From: a bacterium
Lineage (GTDB): Bacteria > Bacteroidota > Ignavibacteria > Kapaibacteriales > UBA7675
NCBI GenBank assembly: GCA_030430495.1
Contig: JAUIKM010000004.1
Coordinates: forward strand, 1-64,000
Length of the DNA: 64,000 nucleotides
Direction of reading: 5' to 3'
The notes below the pieces were generated by a model that did no database searches, had not been told where the DNA came from, and saw only the letters and a program-made list of their open reading frames with translations. Positions 33,959 to 42,927 of this stretch are shown one piece after another (the stretch's first letter is position 1; every line of letters starts with the position of its first letter). Both the position numbers and the translations under genes were made by a program.

Positions 33959-36238
33959 TCAACCTGCGTCGGCAACTAGCGCCTCAACCGCTTTGACAAT
34001 CGCCGGCCTTGTGATTCCGAAGTGTTCCCAGACCTCACGGTATCCGTCCGATGGTGCAATGCGCGGATCGACGATTCCGACGTGCGCACATTTTACACAA
34101 TTGCCGTCGGAAATCCGCAGCGCGGCGAACATTCCCGCAATACCGCGCAATCCGCTGTCCGGCGTCCCGATCAACCCGTCTTCCACCGTGACAATTCCCG
34201 CCGGATAGCGCTGCACGAGCCCGCGCAATTCGCCGGCCGCCAGCGGCAACGCATTGATAATGACCACGTCACACGGGGTTCCGGTGGCGTTCAGGACCTC
34301 GGCGGCTTCACCGGCGGTCCAGGCCGGCGCGCCGATGACAATTATGGCGGCGCGGGCGCCCTCGAACTCGCGATACCAACTCAGGTTGTTCCAGGGACTC
34401 GTGTTTTCCCACAGTGCTCGCCCCTGCTGGTCCACCAGCACCGGCAGTGAGTCCCGCGGAATTCCGATTATATGCGCGCCGCAGGCGCTCGCCATGTCCC
34501 GCACGGCTACAAAGGCCGCACGCGCATCGCAGGGAGCGTAGAATCGGCGCAGGTATGGCATGTAGCCGATCGCCAGGTTGATCCAGTCCAGGCCCCAGCC
34601 GGAAAAGTGATCGCGCCCCGTGTTTGCGCCAACGTGCGAGAGATGGAAAACGACGTTCAAACCTTCGTTCACGCCGTTCAGATTGCGCTGGTAGCGCCAG
34701 AACTCAAAACCTTCGCGCGCGATACCCTCAAAAAAGGCTGCAAACGTGGAAAACACGGTCAGCTGCGGCCGATCGGACGCGGCGCAGGCAAGTCCGTTGG
34801 CCAGCAGCGTCGCCGTCTGCTCGGCGATGCTCAGTTCAAACTGACGCTCCGGGCGCAGGTGTTTGCGCGCCGCATCGAGTTTGGTTGAGGGATCCAGGTC
34901 GCAGGAGACCACAAACACGTTCTCCGGGAAGCTGCGCGCCAGCAATTCGTACGCGGCGCGGCTGCCGCTGCGCGCGGACGTCTGATCGCCGGCGTGCGGC
35001 AGCTTAACTTCGTTCAGAATCTCCGGCGTCAGCACCAGATTCGGGCTGCCCGGCCGCGGACGCGCCTGCTGTACGACTTCCGCCGGGCTGCGCCGACGCA
35101 GTTCTTCGAGCACGCGTTCGGCGGCGGCGTCCAGTTGCAGCATGGGATTTTCAAGCACGTCGAGCACGGAGCGTCCTTTCATGTGCCCGTCGTGGTGATG
35201 TTTGCCGCCGGGCAGGCCGTTGACGAGCGCAATGCATTCGAGCATCGGCTGCACGTCGCGGTAACTCATCAACGAACCGGGAATCCAGAGGTCGCGGCCC
35301 GCGTCGATGCGATTGGCCAGCGCAAAGGCCTCAACTTCCGCCTCAATTCCGTTGGCTTCGCCGAAGCGGCGCAGATCGATGTCGGTCGATCCCAATGGAT
35401 AGATCAACGCGGGGCGTCCTCCGGCTGCAAGCGCGCGCGCGTGATGTATGGCTTCGTAGTACTCGGCACGGTCGTGCAGACTTCGGACTTCGATGATCTC
35501 AACGCCCAGCGCGGCGATAATTGAGCGCGGGTCCTTGCGCATGATGCCGGCCGTCGCACCCGAGAGCTGGATGCCGTTGCGATGCATGACAAAGGTCACC
35601 GGCGCATTGTGGTAGTCGGCCGTGTGAAATCCGCTCAGCGCCTGCGGCGAAATCCAGCCGGCGTCGCCGCAGTGGCAGATCACCCATGCCGCATCGCCGT
35701 GGATGGCGCGTTTGCCGAGCGCCTGCCCCACCGCCGCGGGCACGATGACGCCCAGGCGACCGCCGTTCAGCTGCGTTCCGCCGGGCGTCCAGGCTACGTG
35801 GCCGGGTGTCTCCAGGCCACGCCGAAAACGATCCACGACGGTGTTGTGCGGAATATAACCGAAGGCGGCCAGCACGGCGTAGTAGCCGATACTGACGTGC
35901 GCGTGTTCAATGGTATACTCAACTGCGTCAAAATCGACCAGAGCCAACGTGCGGCAGAGGGCCGGAATAATCTCCAGCCCCCCGCCCAGGTGGTCCGATT
36001 CGCCGATCAATGCCAATGATGCCAGCGCTTCGACGGCCGTCCGCGCGGCTTCAATCTCCAGCGCCTCCAGGATGATATCCTGCTCCAGGCTGAGCGTCGA
36101 ACGTCCGGCCAGATCGAGCTGAAACGGCAGAGCTTCGCTGCGGACGGTAGTGCCGAGCAAGGGAGAATCGGCCAGAAGTGCGGCATTGCGTTGCGCCTGC
36201 ACTTCCAGTTGAGCGTTGAACAAATCGCGAAGTTCCAT
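33959..36238 (-). CDS. Transketolase-like thiamine-diphosphate enzyme
   Basis: 759 residues, single chain with the three domains of transketolase-type enzymes. The cofactor motif reads CGDAGW near residue 190, GDA in place of the usual GDG, with the partner Asn kept in MHRNGIQLSG. The glutamate that activates the cofactor is in SIAEQTATLLANGL at about 470, and a later GRDHFSGWGLDW region replaces the usual H-R-F block. Probably active but on an unknown substrate. ATG 36238 is chosen over a GTG 30 bases upstream. A MarR-type regulator gene ends 50 bp before it on the same strand. Confidence 0.75.
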   Translation of the reverse strand: MELRDLFNAQLEVQAQRNAALLADSPLLGTTVRSEALPFQLDLAGRSTLSLEQDIILEALEIEAARTAVEALASLALIGESDHLGGGLEIIPALCRTLALVDFDAVEYTIEHAHVSIGYYAVLAAFGYIPHNTVVDRFRRGLETPGHVAWTPGGTQLNGGRLGVIVPAAVGQALGKRAIHGDAAWVICHCGDAGWISPQALSGFHTADYHNAPVTFVMHRNGIQLSGATAGIMRKDPRSIIAALGVEIIEVRSLHDRAEYYEAIHHARALAAGGRPALIYPLGSTDIDLRRFGEANGIEAEVEAFALANRIDAGRDLWIPGSLMSYRDVQPMLECIALVNGLPGGKHHHDGHMKGRSVLDVLENPMLQLDAAAERVLEELRRRSPAEVVQQARPRPGSPNLVLTPEILNEVKLPHAGDQTSARSGSRAAYELLARSFPENVFVVSCDLDPSTKLDAARKHLRPERQFELSIAEQTATLLANGLACAASDRPQLTVFSTFAAFFEGIAREGFEFWRYQRNLNGVNEGLNVVFHLSHVGANTGRDHFSGWGLDWINLAIGYMPYLRRFYAPCDARAAFVAVRDMASACGAHIIGIPRDSLPVLVDQQGRALWENTSPWNNLSWYREFEGARAAIIVIGAPAWTAGEAAEVLNATGTPCDVVIINALPLAAGELRGLVQRYPAGIVTVEDGLIGTPDSGLRGIAGMFAALRISDGNCVKCAHVGIVDPRIAPSDGYREVWEHFGITRPAIVKAVEALVADAG

Positions 36239-36288
36239 GGCTGTTGTTCCGGAGTGTTTCGCCGGCACAGGCAGCCTGCCGCCGAAAC

Positions 36289-36741
36289 TCAGTTTTTGTC
36301 GTCCAGCCCCAGTTTGAGGCAGATCTGCGTCAGCAGCGCCTGCTGATCCGAGTCGAGCACGTCCATTTCGCGACGCACCGCCTGAACATACTGCGGAAAC
36401 ATGGATTCAAGCAAATTTCGCCCTTCATCTGTCAGGAAGACGTTGGTGAACCGGCGATCGCGCTCGTCGCGCTGGCGCTGGACCAGGTTGCGACGCTCCA
36501 GATTGTCGAGCACAATCGTGATGTTGCCGCCGCTGCGAAATGTCTTGCGGCCCAGTTCGCGCTGGTAAAGCGCACCGTGCCGGTAGAGCGCTTCAAGACA
36601 GGCAAACTGGCTGAGAGTGATTTTGTGTTTTGTTAACATTGACGTCATGCGCGCGTTAATCGACTCGCTTGCACGCACAAGCTTAACATAGGCCGACACG
36701 GCGCGTCGGTCTTGTTCATCATTGAGCAATTTATGACACAT
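36289..36741 (-). CDS. MarR-family transcriptional regulator
   Basis: 150 residues with a winged helix-turn-helix typical of MarR (KITLSQFACLEALYRHGALY then ELGRKTFRSGGNITIVLDNL and NLVQRQRDERDRRFTNVFLTDEG with the DxRxxxV/L wing). ATG 36741 has GAGGAAGAG about nine bases upstream. It precedes the transketolase-like gene by 50 bp and probably regulates it and itself; the inducer is unknown and no operator was identified. Confidence 0.92.
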   Translation of the reverse strand: MCHKLLNDEQDRRAVSAYVKLVRASESINARMTSMLTKHKITLSQFACLEALYRHGALYQRELGRKTFRSGGNITIVLDNLERRNLVQRQRDERDRRFTNVFLTDEGRNLLESMFPQYVQAVRREMDVLDSDQQALLTQICLKLGLDDKN

Positions 36742-36827
36742 TGATTGATCTCTTCCTCTGTTGACCAGGCATGGGGTCTTTGTGAAATTCACTGCCGAAT
36801 CTCAAGGTGACAAGACACAGCAATTCG

Positions 36828-37841
36828 TTAAATTCCCCAAAAAATTTCCTTCCCAGCGTCAATTTCTACTATTTGGGATTTTATATCGGAAATTTCCCGC
36901 TCCCAGAAGGCTTTGCCGCCCCAATCCGGGGCCAGACGTTTAAATCCGCCGTCGGCCTGCTGCATGGCGCACCAGGCGCAGAAATACACAAAACGCATGG
37001 CGCGCAGCGCTTCAATGGCGGGCAGCTGACCGCGCGGAAAGGTCCGGAAAGTCTCATATCCCTCGGCAAAGGCACTGATCTCACTCATGCATTTGCGCGC
37101 ATTGTCGGGCAGTAACATCCACATGTCCTGCACCTCCGGTCCCATCGCCATATCGTCAAAGTCGATCAGGTAGAGGCGACCGTCCAGCCGATCCACGATA
37201 TTGCCCTGGTGGCAGTCGCCGTGAATGCGGATCGGAGTGACATGTTTAAATAAGGGCTCAATGTTTTCGATCAGGGCTGCGCAGGTATCGGCGTAGGGCG
37301 TGCGCAGATCGCGTGGAATCACGTCGGCCTGCAGAATGTCATCGATGTGTTGACGGCACGATTGCTGCGGAGAAAGGGTCAGCCGCGCCGCGGCGGGGCG
37401 TTGCGCGCCGATCTGATGCGCGCGGCCGAGCAGGCGTCCCAAAACGGTCCACTGCTCGTGGCTGGGTTCGTCCAGCGGGCGGCCGGAGCGCTTGGGATAC
37501 ACCGCGTAAAACATGTCGCCCGCGCAGCCGAGTGAATTTCCATGGGTCAGTTGCAGCGGCGCGATGACCGGCAGTTCGGCTTGCGCCAGCTCGGCGACAA
37601 AGCTGTGTTCGTCTTCCAGCGCGGCGCGGCTCCAGCGTCCGGGACGATAAAATTTGGCGACATAGGCTTCGCCCTCATCCGTGCGCAGCTCATACACGCG
37701 GTTGATGTAGGAACTCAGCGACATACAGAAACTGCTGAGTCGCAGTCCCAGCGCTGCTTCAACGGTGCCGATCACGTGATCGGGCGTCAGTTCGTGAAAA
37801 TCCGGTCTGGTATTGCCCGCATCTTCCTGTCGGCTGTTCAT
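36828..37841 (-). CDS. srkA: SrkA-like Ser/Thr protein kinase
   Basis: 337 residues, close to the stress-response kinase SrkA/YihE of the aminoglycoside-phosphotransferase fold. The N-lobe reads SSYINRVYELRTDEGEAYVA with KFYRPGRWS, then EDEHSF, and LGRLLGRAHQIG. The catalytic loop is IRIHGDCHQGNI and the Mg site is YLIDFDDM. ATG 37841 was chosen; upstream in-frame sequence to 38159 is only a shadow of the GWxTD gene. SrkA in E. coli protects against envelope-stress killing; the role here is inferred. Confidence 0.88.
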   Translation of the reverse strand: MNSRQEDAGNTRPDFHELTPDHVIGTVEAALGLRLSSFCMSLSSYINRVYELRTDEGEAYVAKFYRPGRWSRAALEDEHSFVAELAQAELPVIAPLQLTHGNSLGCAGDMFYAVYPKRSGRPLDEPSHEQWTVLGRLLGRAHQIGAQRPAAARLTLSPQQSCRQHIDDILQADVIPRDLRTPYADTCAALIENIEPLFKHVTPIRIHGDCHQGNIVDRLDGRLYLIDFDDMAMGPEVQDMWMLLPDNARKCMSEISAFAEGYETFRTFPRGQLPAIEALRAMRFVYFCAWCAMQQADGGFKRLAPDWGGKAFWEREISDIKSQIVEIDAGKEIFWGI

Positions 37842-37917
37842 CCCTGTTCCCTGTGCTTTCCTCTGTTGCCTGAATTGCGCACCTGCGCGTGGTTTTCCAC
37901 TTAAACTCTGCGTGCTG

Positions 37918-39333
37918 TCATTCGAGCTTTTTGACTTCAACCAGACTGAAAACGCCGGATGATTCCGACTCGAAGACAAATTCCCTGGCGACGTTGTTGT
38001 CGTAGGTCCAGACTTCGCGCGGCGCGGCGTTGGGATCCAGTCGACGATCCGTTTTGGTTGGAGCGCCGTGCAGAATAAAAATCTTGCCGCGGTCGGTGCG
38101 CGCGCCGTCGCGTTGTTTAATCGTTCGATAATTAAAATGGGCGTAGTCGACGCGGGCAAAGTACTCGGCCATGGCTTCGTTGTAAGCCGTGCCGGGCGTT
38201 GGGTCGCGCCGCTGCCAGAAGTCCAGAAACTTCTTCAGACGCTCGCTTTTGGAACCGCTGCGCAGATCGTCGTATTCTTCTTCGGTCGTCAGAAAATAGG
38301 TTAATTCGGTGGCGTACTGCAGGTTGCGCAGCGAAAGCGGCTGGTTGAGCCAGATGACTTTGAATGTTGCACTCAACGTGTCGCTGCCGCCGCTCACGTA
38401 CAGTTCCAGCTCGTAGTTGCCGGGTTCCAGCGTTGCGCCGGGCACGACAAAGTCCAGTACGCCAAGCCGGTTGCCGCCCGGCTGCGGGCCGGTGCGCGGC
38501 TCGTCCTGGGAGGACGGCAGCGAAAGTCCGTCCGCGGCTCGGTCGTAGCGCAAGCTCAGCTCTTTGCCGCTGCGCCCTCCGTCAATCCGCAGCCTCTCCA
38601 TTTCTTTGGGACGCGTCACACCGGTAATGTCGACGATGCCGGGAAACCACTGCGGCGTATCCTCCGGATTGCCTTTGATAACGCGGCGCACGCTGTAGTT
38701 AAACTCATCGCTTGCATTGTAGCCGGCCAGCGGAACCAGTACACGAACGTCCTGGTTGAATTGCACCTGTTCCTTCAGCACGCCGGGGCGAACGTCCGAC
38801 GGACTTGTACCTTCAAAACAAAAGAGCGGCCGGCCGACGTGGTCGCCGCTGAAGCTCTCGCCCTTAACATCTTCGATTTTATAGCTGAATTGCCGCGGCG
38901 TTCGCTCGTCGCCCACTTCAATGGCGACGGTGTACGTTCCCGTCGGGACGGTGCATTCAACTGCTCCGAGAATGTATTCCGTTTTGGACACCGTTTTTTG
39001 GTAGTCTTTGACGTAGATGGTATCGTGCCATTCGGAGCTCTGTCTGATGACGCCTTGCCCGTCGAAGAATTCAACGTAGGTGACCGGCGTGGCCAGATAA
39101 CGAGCCTCGCGTTCCGCGCGATCCTCCGTGGTTGTAAACGTGAGCAGATCGTTACGCAGGCGGAATAAAACCAGAAAACGCGTGGAGTCTTGCGCGGGAT
39201 GCGCCACGTTGAGCACGTCGTAGTAGACTTTTTCACCGAAATCGTAGTAGAAGCTGCGGTCGACCTGGTTCTGGGCCATGGCGGCGGATGCGCCAAGCAG
39301 CAGCAGGATAAGTGTCAGGCCTCGAATTGGCAT
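37918..39333 (-). CDS. GWxTD-domain protein
   Basis: 471 residues. A signal peptide (ILLLLGASAAMAQ) precedes a beta-sandwich region and a C-terminal GWxTD domain: ELTYFLTTEEEYDDLRSGS, LKKFLDFWQRRDPTPGT, YFARVDYAHFNY and RGKIFILHGAP. In this copy the naming GWxTD string itself is changed (LTYFLTTEEE), but the downstream blocks are kept. The family is exported and widespread in Bacteroidota and Acidobacteria, function not established. It lies 76 bp upstream of srkA and in the same direction. Confidence 0.85.
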   Translation of the reverse strand: MPIRGLTLILLLLGASAAMAQNQVDRSFYYDFGEKVYYDVLNVAHPAQDSTRFLVLFRLRNDLLTFTTTEDRAEREARYLATPVTYVEFFDGQGVIRQSSEWHDTIYVKDYQKTVSKTEYILGAVECTVPTGTYTVAIEVGDERTPRQFSYKIEDVKGESFSGDHVGRPLFCFEGTSPSDVRPGVLKEQVQFNQDVRVLVPLAGYNASDEFNYSVRRVIKGNPEDTPQWFPGIVDITGVTRPKEMERLRIDGGRSGKELSLRYDRAADGLSLPSSQDEPRTGPQPGGNRLGVLDFVVPGATLEPGNYELELYVSGGSDTLSATFKVIWLNQPLSLRNLQYATELTYFLTTEEEYDDLRSGSKSERLKKFLDFWQRRDPTPGTAYNEAMAEYFARVDYAHFNYRTIKQRDGARTDRGKIFILHGAPTKTDRRLDPNAAPREVWTYDNNVAREFVFESESSGVFSLVEVKKLE

Positions 39334-39456
39334 CGTAGTTCTCCCGGTTCGTGTTGTAGTCAGCCGACCAAGCGAGGTCCATTCCTGGGCGCACGCACTC
39401 GAATACGATAAAAACAGCGAACGCGGCGGCAGTTACATGTTGAAAGGCACACGCGT

Positions 39457-39912
39457 TCAGTTTCGCAGTACTTCCTCAATAAAGTCGCGCAGAATGACGG
39501 CTGCGGCGACTTCATCCTTGCGGCCTTTTTGCCGCAGTTTCTTGCGTCGAGCGCCGCCGGCGCGCATGGCGTCGAAGGCGCGACGCGTGCTGAACGACTC
39601 GTCGAAGATGATGACGGGAATGGGCAATTCTTCGCGCAGGTGTTTAACAAATTCTTCGATTCGCTCTTCAATCGGCGCCGTGCGGCCGTCCGAGCTGAAT
39701 GGACGCCCCACGACCAGAGCCGCGAGTTCCTCGCGCGCGGCGGCCGCGCGAATTTCAGCAAATACTCCGGCGACGTTCAGAAAAACGCCGCGCGGGTTGC
39801 AGGTGATGTGCAAGGGATCACAGACGGCAAAACCGATGCGCGCATCGCCGTAGTCCAGCGCGCCGATGCGCCGCCCCTGCAACTCCCGCGGGTCAGGCTC
39901 CGTTCTGCACAT
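39457..39912 (-). CDS. ruvX: Putative pre-16S rRNA nuclease / Holliday junction resolvase RuvX
   Basis: 151 residues. The RNase H-like fold of YqgF is clear: GALDYGDARIGFAVCDP with the first catalytic Asp, then LVVGRPFSSDG and a third acidic block FDESFSTRRAFDAM, ending KGRKDEVAAAVILRDFI. It is likely needed for 16S rRNA 5'-end maturation. ATG 39912 lies 20 bases inside the end of the sensor kinase gene upstream, with GGAG six bases before it. Confidence 0.93.
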   Translation of the reverse strand: MCRTEPDPRELQGRRIGALDYGDARIGFAVCDPLHITCNPRGVFLNVAGVFAEIRAAAAREELAALVVGRPFSSDGRTAPIEERIEEFVKHLREELPIPVIIFDESFSTRRAFDAMRAGGARRKKLRQKGRKDEVAAAVILRDFIEEVLRN

Positions 39913-42289
39913 TTTTCGCTCCCGTTGCTGCGCCGTTTTCGTGTGGACGCAGTGCACGCCGTTCGGCGACGGCCCGCGTGTCGAGATTGGGCAGGCGGAA
40001 ACGCACAACCGTCCCCCGCCCTTTGTTGGACTCCACTTCCATCGCCCCGCCGTGCAGCTGCATAACGTGTTGCATAATCATCGTGCCCATGCCCGTGCCG
40101 CCCTGCTGCTGATAACGCGTGAAAAATGGCCGCGACATGTTGTCGAGCGTTTCCTTGTCCATGCCCACGCCCGAGTCCCGCACTTCAAAGTAGACGAAAC
40201 GCGCATCGTACCAGGCGCGGATATCGACCGCGCCGTCCGCGCCGTGCAGCGCGCGGATGCCGTTTTCGACCGCATTGCGCAGCGCGCGCTCCAGTTTGCG
40301 GCGGTCGCAGTTGAGCAGTAAGTGCACGGAGTCGACGCGCAGCGTGACATTTGGAAAAAGGTCGCTTTCGAACTCGCGGCGCACGTCGTCGCAAATGGAA
40401 TGGACATCCACCGGACTCGTCTCCAGGGCATCGGACGCGCCGATGGCCACCAGATCGCGCACGCGATTGATCAGCAGATTCACCTGGAACAGGATGCGCG
40501 TGCCCAGGCCGCGCACCACCGTCTCCGGCAACTCGCTCAGATTCTCGGCATTCAGTTTGATAATCGAGAGATTGGTCTTCATGTCGTGCGCGAGCTGCGC
40601 CCAGTTGTTCAGCTTCTTTTTCTCCAGTTCTTCCGTGATGTCGCGCCCGGTGAGCAGCAAGCCGCTGAGGTTGCCGAAAAGGCCGCGGATCGGGAATGCG
40701 GAAAACAGAAAGTCCGTGCCGCTCTCTTCAAAACTGATGCGCCGCGTCAGCGGAGCGCGGTAGCGCAGCGCTTCCTCCGCCAGCTGCACCAGTCCTTTCA
40801 CTCTCAGCCCCGCACAGTAAAAACTGAACAGACGCCGCAGCGGCACCGCCGCCGGCAGGCGCAGCAGCCCGCGCGCCGTTTCGTTCAGACTGCGCAGGCG
40901 GCTCTGGCGGTCCAGCACCAGAAAAGCGTCGGCCCCATCCATTTCAAACAGCGTGGAAAGCAGACGACGGCGGCTGTAAGCGTAGCGCGTCGTCAGCAGG
41001 ATGATGGTCAGTACGGTCAGGATCAGCAGGTAGGCCCAGAAATCGCGCACGAGTTGATTCAGCCACCACAGGTCGTTTTCCTCGCGGCGGAACAGCCAGG
41101 AGCGGTCGTTCTGCGTCGCCGTCAACAGGTCGCCGAAGGCTTGCATGCGCACCTGCGCATCGCTGGCAAAGTCTACGTTAAATCGGTTGGCCGAGAGCGG
41201 CACGCCCTCGTTGTCCAGCGTCACAAAGCCGTTGCGGAACGCCACGAAGCTGACGCCTTCCTCCACGTCGACGCCGATGGGAGTCACAAAACCGGGTGGA
41301 AACTCGTGCAGCACTTCCGATTCCGAGTTGCCGCCGCGAACCGGCAGCGAACGGCGCACCCAGCGATAACTTCCGTTGAACTCCACGTAACGCACATGGT
41401 GATAGAAGACATCGGGCGGCCCGAAGCCGATGTTGTACCACTTGGCGGTGACGGTCGCCAGCTGGCCGGCAAATTCATCTTCGTAGTTGAGAAAGGCGAG
41501 GTTGGTAAAGTCGCCCAGAGGATCAATCGCAACGATCACGGTATTGCCGATGAGCGCCAGTTTTTCGGGTTCCGGCAGGCCGCTGTCGATGGCGCGGCGC
41601 GGACGCGCCAGACTGTCGAGCAGCAGGACTTCGCGTTGCAGACCGACCTGGCGCACCACCGCAAATCCGCCGGCGCAGAAAAGCGCCGCCGACGGCAGAG
41701 GTCTGACGGCGAACACCTGACCCAGTCCCGCCGGTCGCACGCTGTCGATACCCGCAGCGCCGATGTGAGCGGTAAATGCGCGTGCATCGATGCGCAGCAG
41801 AACGGTCGTTCGCGCCGCATTTATTATGAGTTCGGATTCCAGACCGGGAGTGTAGCCGATGCCCGGCAGAATTTGTTCGTCGTGCGGCGTCAGATCGGCG
41901 CCGAGGCTCGCCAGGACAAGGGTGTCGCGCCGCGCCGTCAGCACGAGGAGCCGCGTGCGGTCAAGTCGCGTCGCCGCCGCAATGTGCGCTCCGGCCAGAC
42001 TGCCCGCGCTGTCGGCGCGGCGCTCCAGGCTGCTCCAGACCTGGATCACATTGGCGTCGCCGCCGAGCGCGGAACGCCGCCGCACCACAAAAGCCAGCGT
42101 GTCCGATTCGTCGAGCGCGGCGGCGATAAACTGTCCACCCAGCGCGTCCTGCACCTGGCGCAGGGCGTAGGGATACGTGTCCGCCTGCGAATCGACGGCG
42201 CGGACCGACGACGGGAGGCCGATCACCGCACAACTAACAAAAAAGGGCATCAGCAGCCGAAGAGGCTGTAGCGGAAACAGTCGTTTCAT
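39893..42289 (-). CDS. Orphan sensor histidine kinase with periplasmic sensor region
   Basis: 798 residues. A signal or first membrane helix (1-30) is followed by a large extracytoplasmic, propeller-like region to about 410, a second helix at about 415-440 (LLILTVLTIILLTTRYAY), a PAS-like domain (about 455-545), and the kinase core. The phosphorylated His is H568 in LAHDMKTNLSII, and ATP-binding boxes are NAVENGIRAL (about 672-681), RDSGVGM and GGTGMGT. No response regulator gene adjoins it. ATG 42289 is used; a GTG two codons earlier is possible. Its last 20 bases overlap the ruvX start. Confidence 0.92.
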   Translation of the reverse strand: MKRLFPLQPLRLLMPFFVSCAVIGLPSSVRAVDSQADTYPYALRQVQDALGGQFIAAALDESDTLAFVVRRRSALGGDANVIQVWSSLERRADSAGSLAGAHIAAATRLDRTRLLVLTARRDTLVLASLGADLTPHDEQILPGIGYTPGLESELIINAARTTVLLRIDARAFTAHIGAAGIDSVRPAGLGQVFAVRPLPSAALFCAGGFAVVRQVGLQREVLLLDSLARPRRAIDSGLPEPEKLALIGNTVIVAIDPLGDFTNLAFLNYEDEFAGQLATVTAKWYNIGFGPPDVFYHHVRYVEFNGSYRWVRRSLPVRGGNSESEVLHEFPPGFVTPIGVDVEEGVSFVAFRNGFVTLDNEGVPLSANRFNVDFASDAQVRMQAFGDLLTATQNDRSWLFRREENDLWWLNQLVRDFWAYLLILTVLTIILLTTRYAYSRRRLLSTLFEMDGADAFLVLDRQSRLRSLNETARGLLRLPAAVPLRRLFSFYCAGLRVKGLVQLAEEALRYRAPLTRRISFEESGTDFLFSAFPIRGLFGNLSGLLLTGRDITEELEKKKLNNWAQLAHDMKTNLSIIKLNAENLSELPETVVRGLGTRILFQVNLLINRVRDLVAIGASDALETSPVDVHSICDDVRREFESDLFPNVTLRVDSVHLLLNCDRRKLERALRNAVENGIRALHGADGAVDIRAWYDARFVYFEVRDSGVGMDKETLDNMSRPFFTRYQQQGGTGMGTMIMQHVMQLHGGAMEVESNKGRGTVVRFRLPNLDTRAVAERRALRPHENGAATGAKNVQNGA

Positions 42290-42326
42290 GTCCACAAGAT
42301 ACGATCGACGCGGCTAAACGGGTAAT

Positions 42327-42809
42327 CTAGACGGACGGGGCGGACGGGCTCAGGAGGCAAACGGCGTACGCGGTCACGCCTTCGCCATGCCCGACAAATC
42401 CCATGGATTCGCTGGTCGTGGCTTTAATCGACACGCGTTCGATCGGCAGCGACACTGCTTCGGCAATCACGCGGCGCATCTCCGCTTTGTAGGGCAAAAT
42501 TTTGGGACGCTCCAGCACCAGGGTGGCGTCCAGGTTGACGATGTCGAGCCTGCGTTCGCGCAACATGCGCCGCACCGCCAGCAGCAGTTGAACGCTGGAC
42601 ACATTTTTCCACTCCGGGTCCGTATCCGGAAAATGCTCGCCGATGTCGCCGAGGGCGGCCGCTCCCAGCAGTGCATCGCATATCGCGTGCAGCAGAACGT
42701 CTCCGTCGCTGTGCGCCACCGTGCCGAAGTCGGAGGGAATGGCGACGCCCCCCAGAATAAGCGATTCTCCCGGCGCAAGCCGATGCACGTCGTAGCCAAA
42801 TCCGATCAT
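42327..42809 (-). CDS. ispF: 2-C-methyl-D-erythritol 2,4-cyclodiphosphate synthase
   Basis: 160 residues, normal length. It closes the cyclodiphosphate ring in the MEP isoprenoid pathway as a zinc trimer. Metal ligands are D and H in GYDVHRLAPGE and a His in HSDGDVLLHAICDALLGAA; the C-terminal TSESMGFVGHGEG is typical. Another MEP gene, dxr, lies about 8 kb away. It is divergent from xseA with a 118-bp gap. Confidence 0.97.
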   Translation of the reverse strand: MIGFGYDVHRLAPGESLILGGVAIPSDFGTVAHSDGDVLLHAICDALLGAAALGDIGEHFPDTDPEWKNVSSVQLLLAVRRMLRERRLDIVNLDATLVLERPKILPYKAEMRRVIAEAVSLPIERVSIKATTSESMGFVGHGEGVTAYAVCLLSPSAPSV

Positions 42810-42927
42810 TGTGTCTTTCCTGTAATTCCGGCATTATCCTTGTCAATTGTCTAAATTAAGGATTTTCAGACCTGGCGCGACGCTTTATATCCGCACAATC
42901 GCTGCGCGCTCTTCCCGGGACGAGCCG

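Noticed and set aside
40322-42271. 649-codon plus-strand frame opposite the orphan kinase
   Set aside because: Gln/Arg/Ala-rich shadow with no recognisable fold; the minus-strand kinase has all catalytic boxes.
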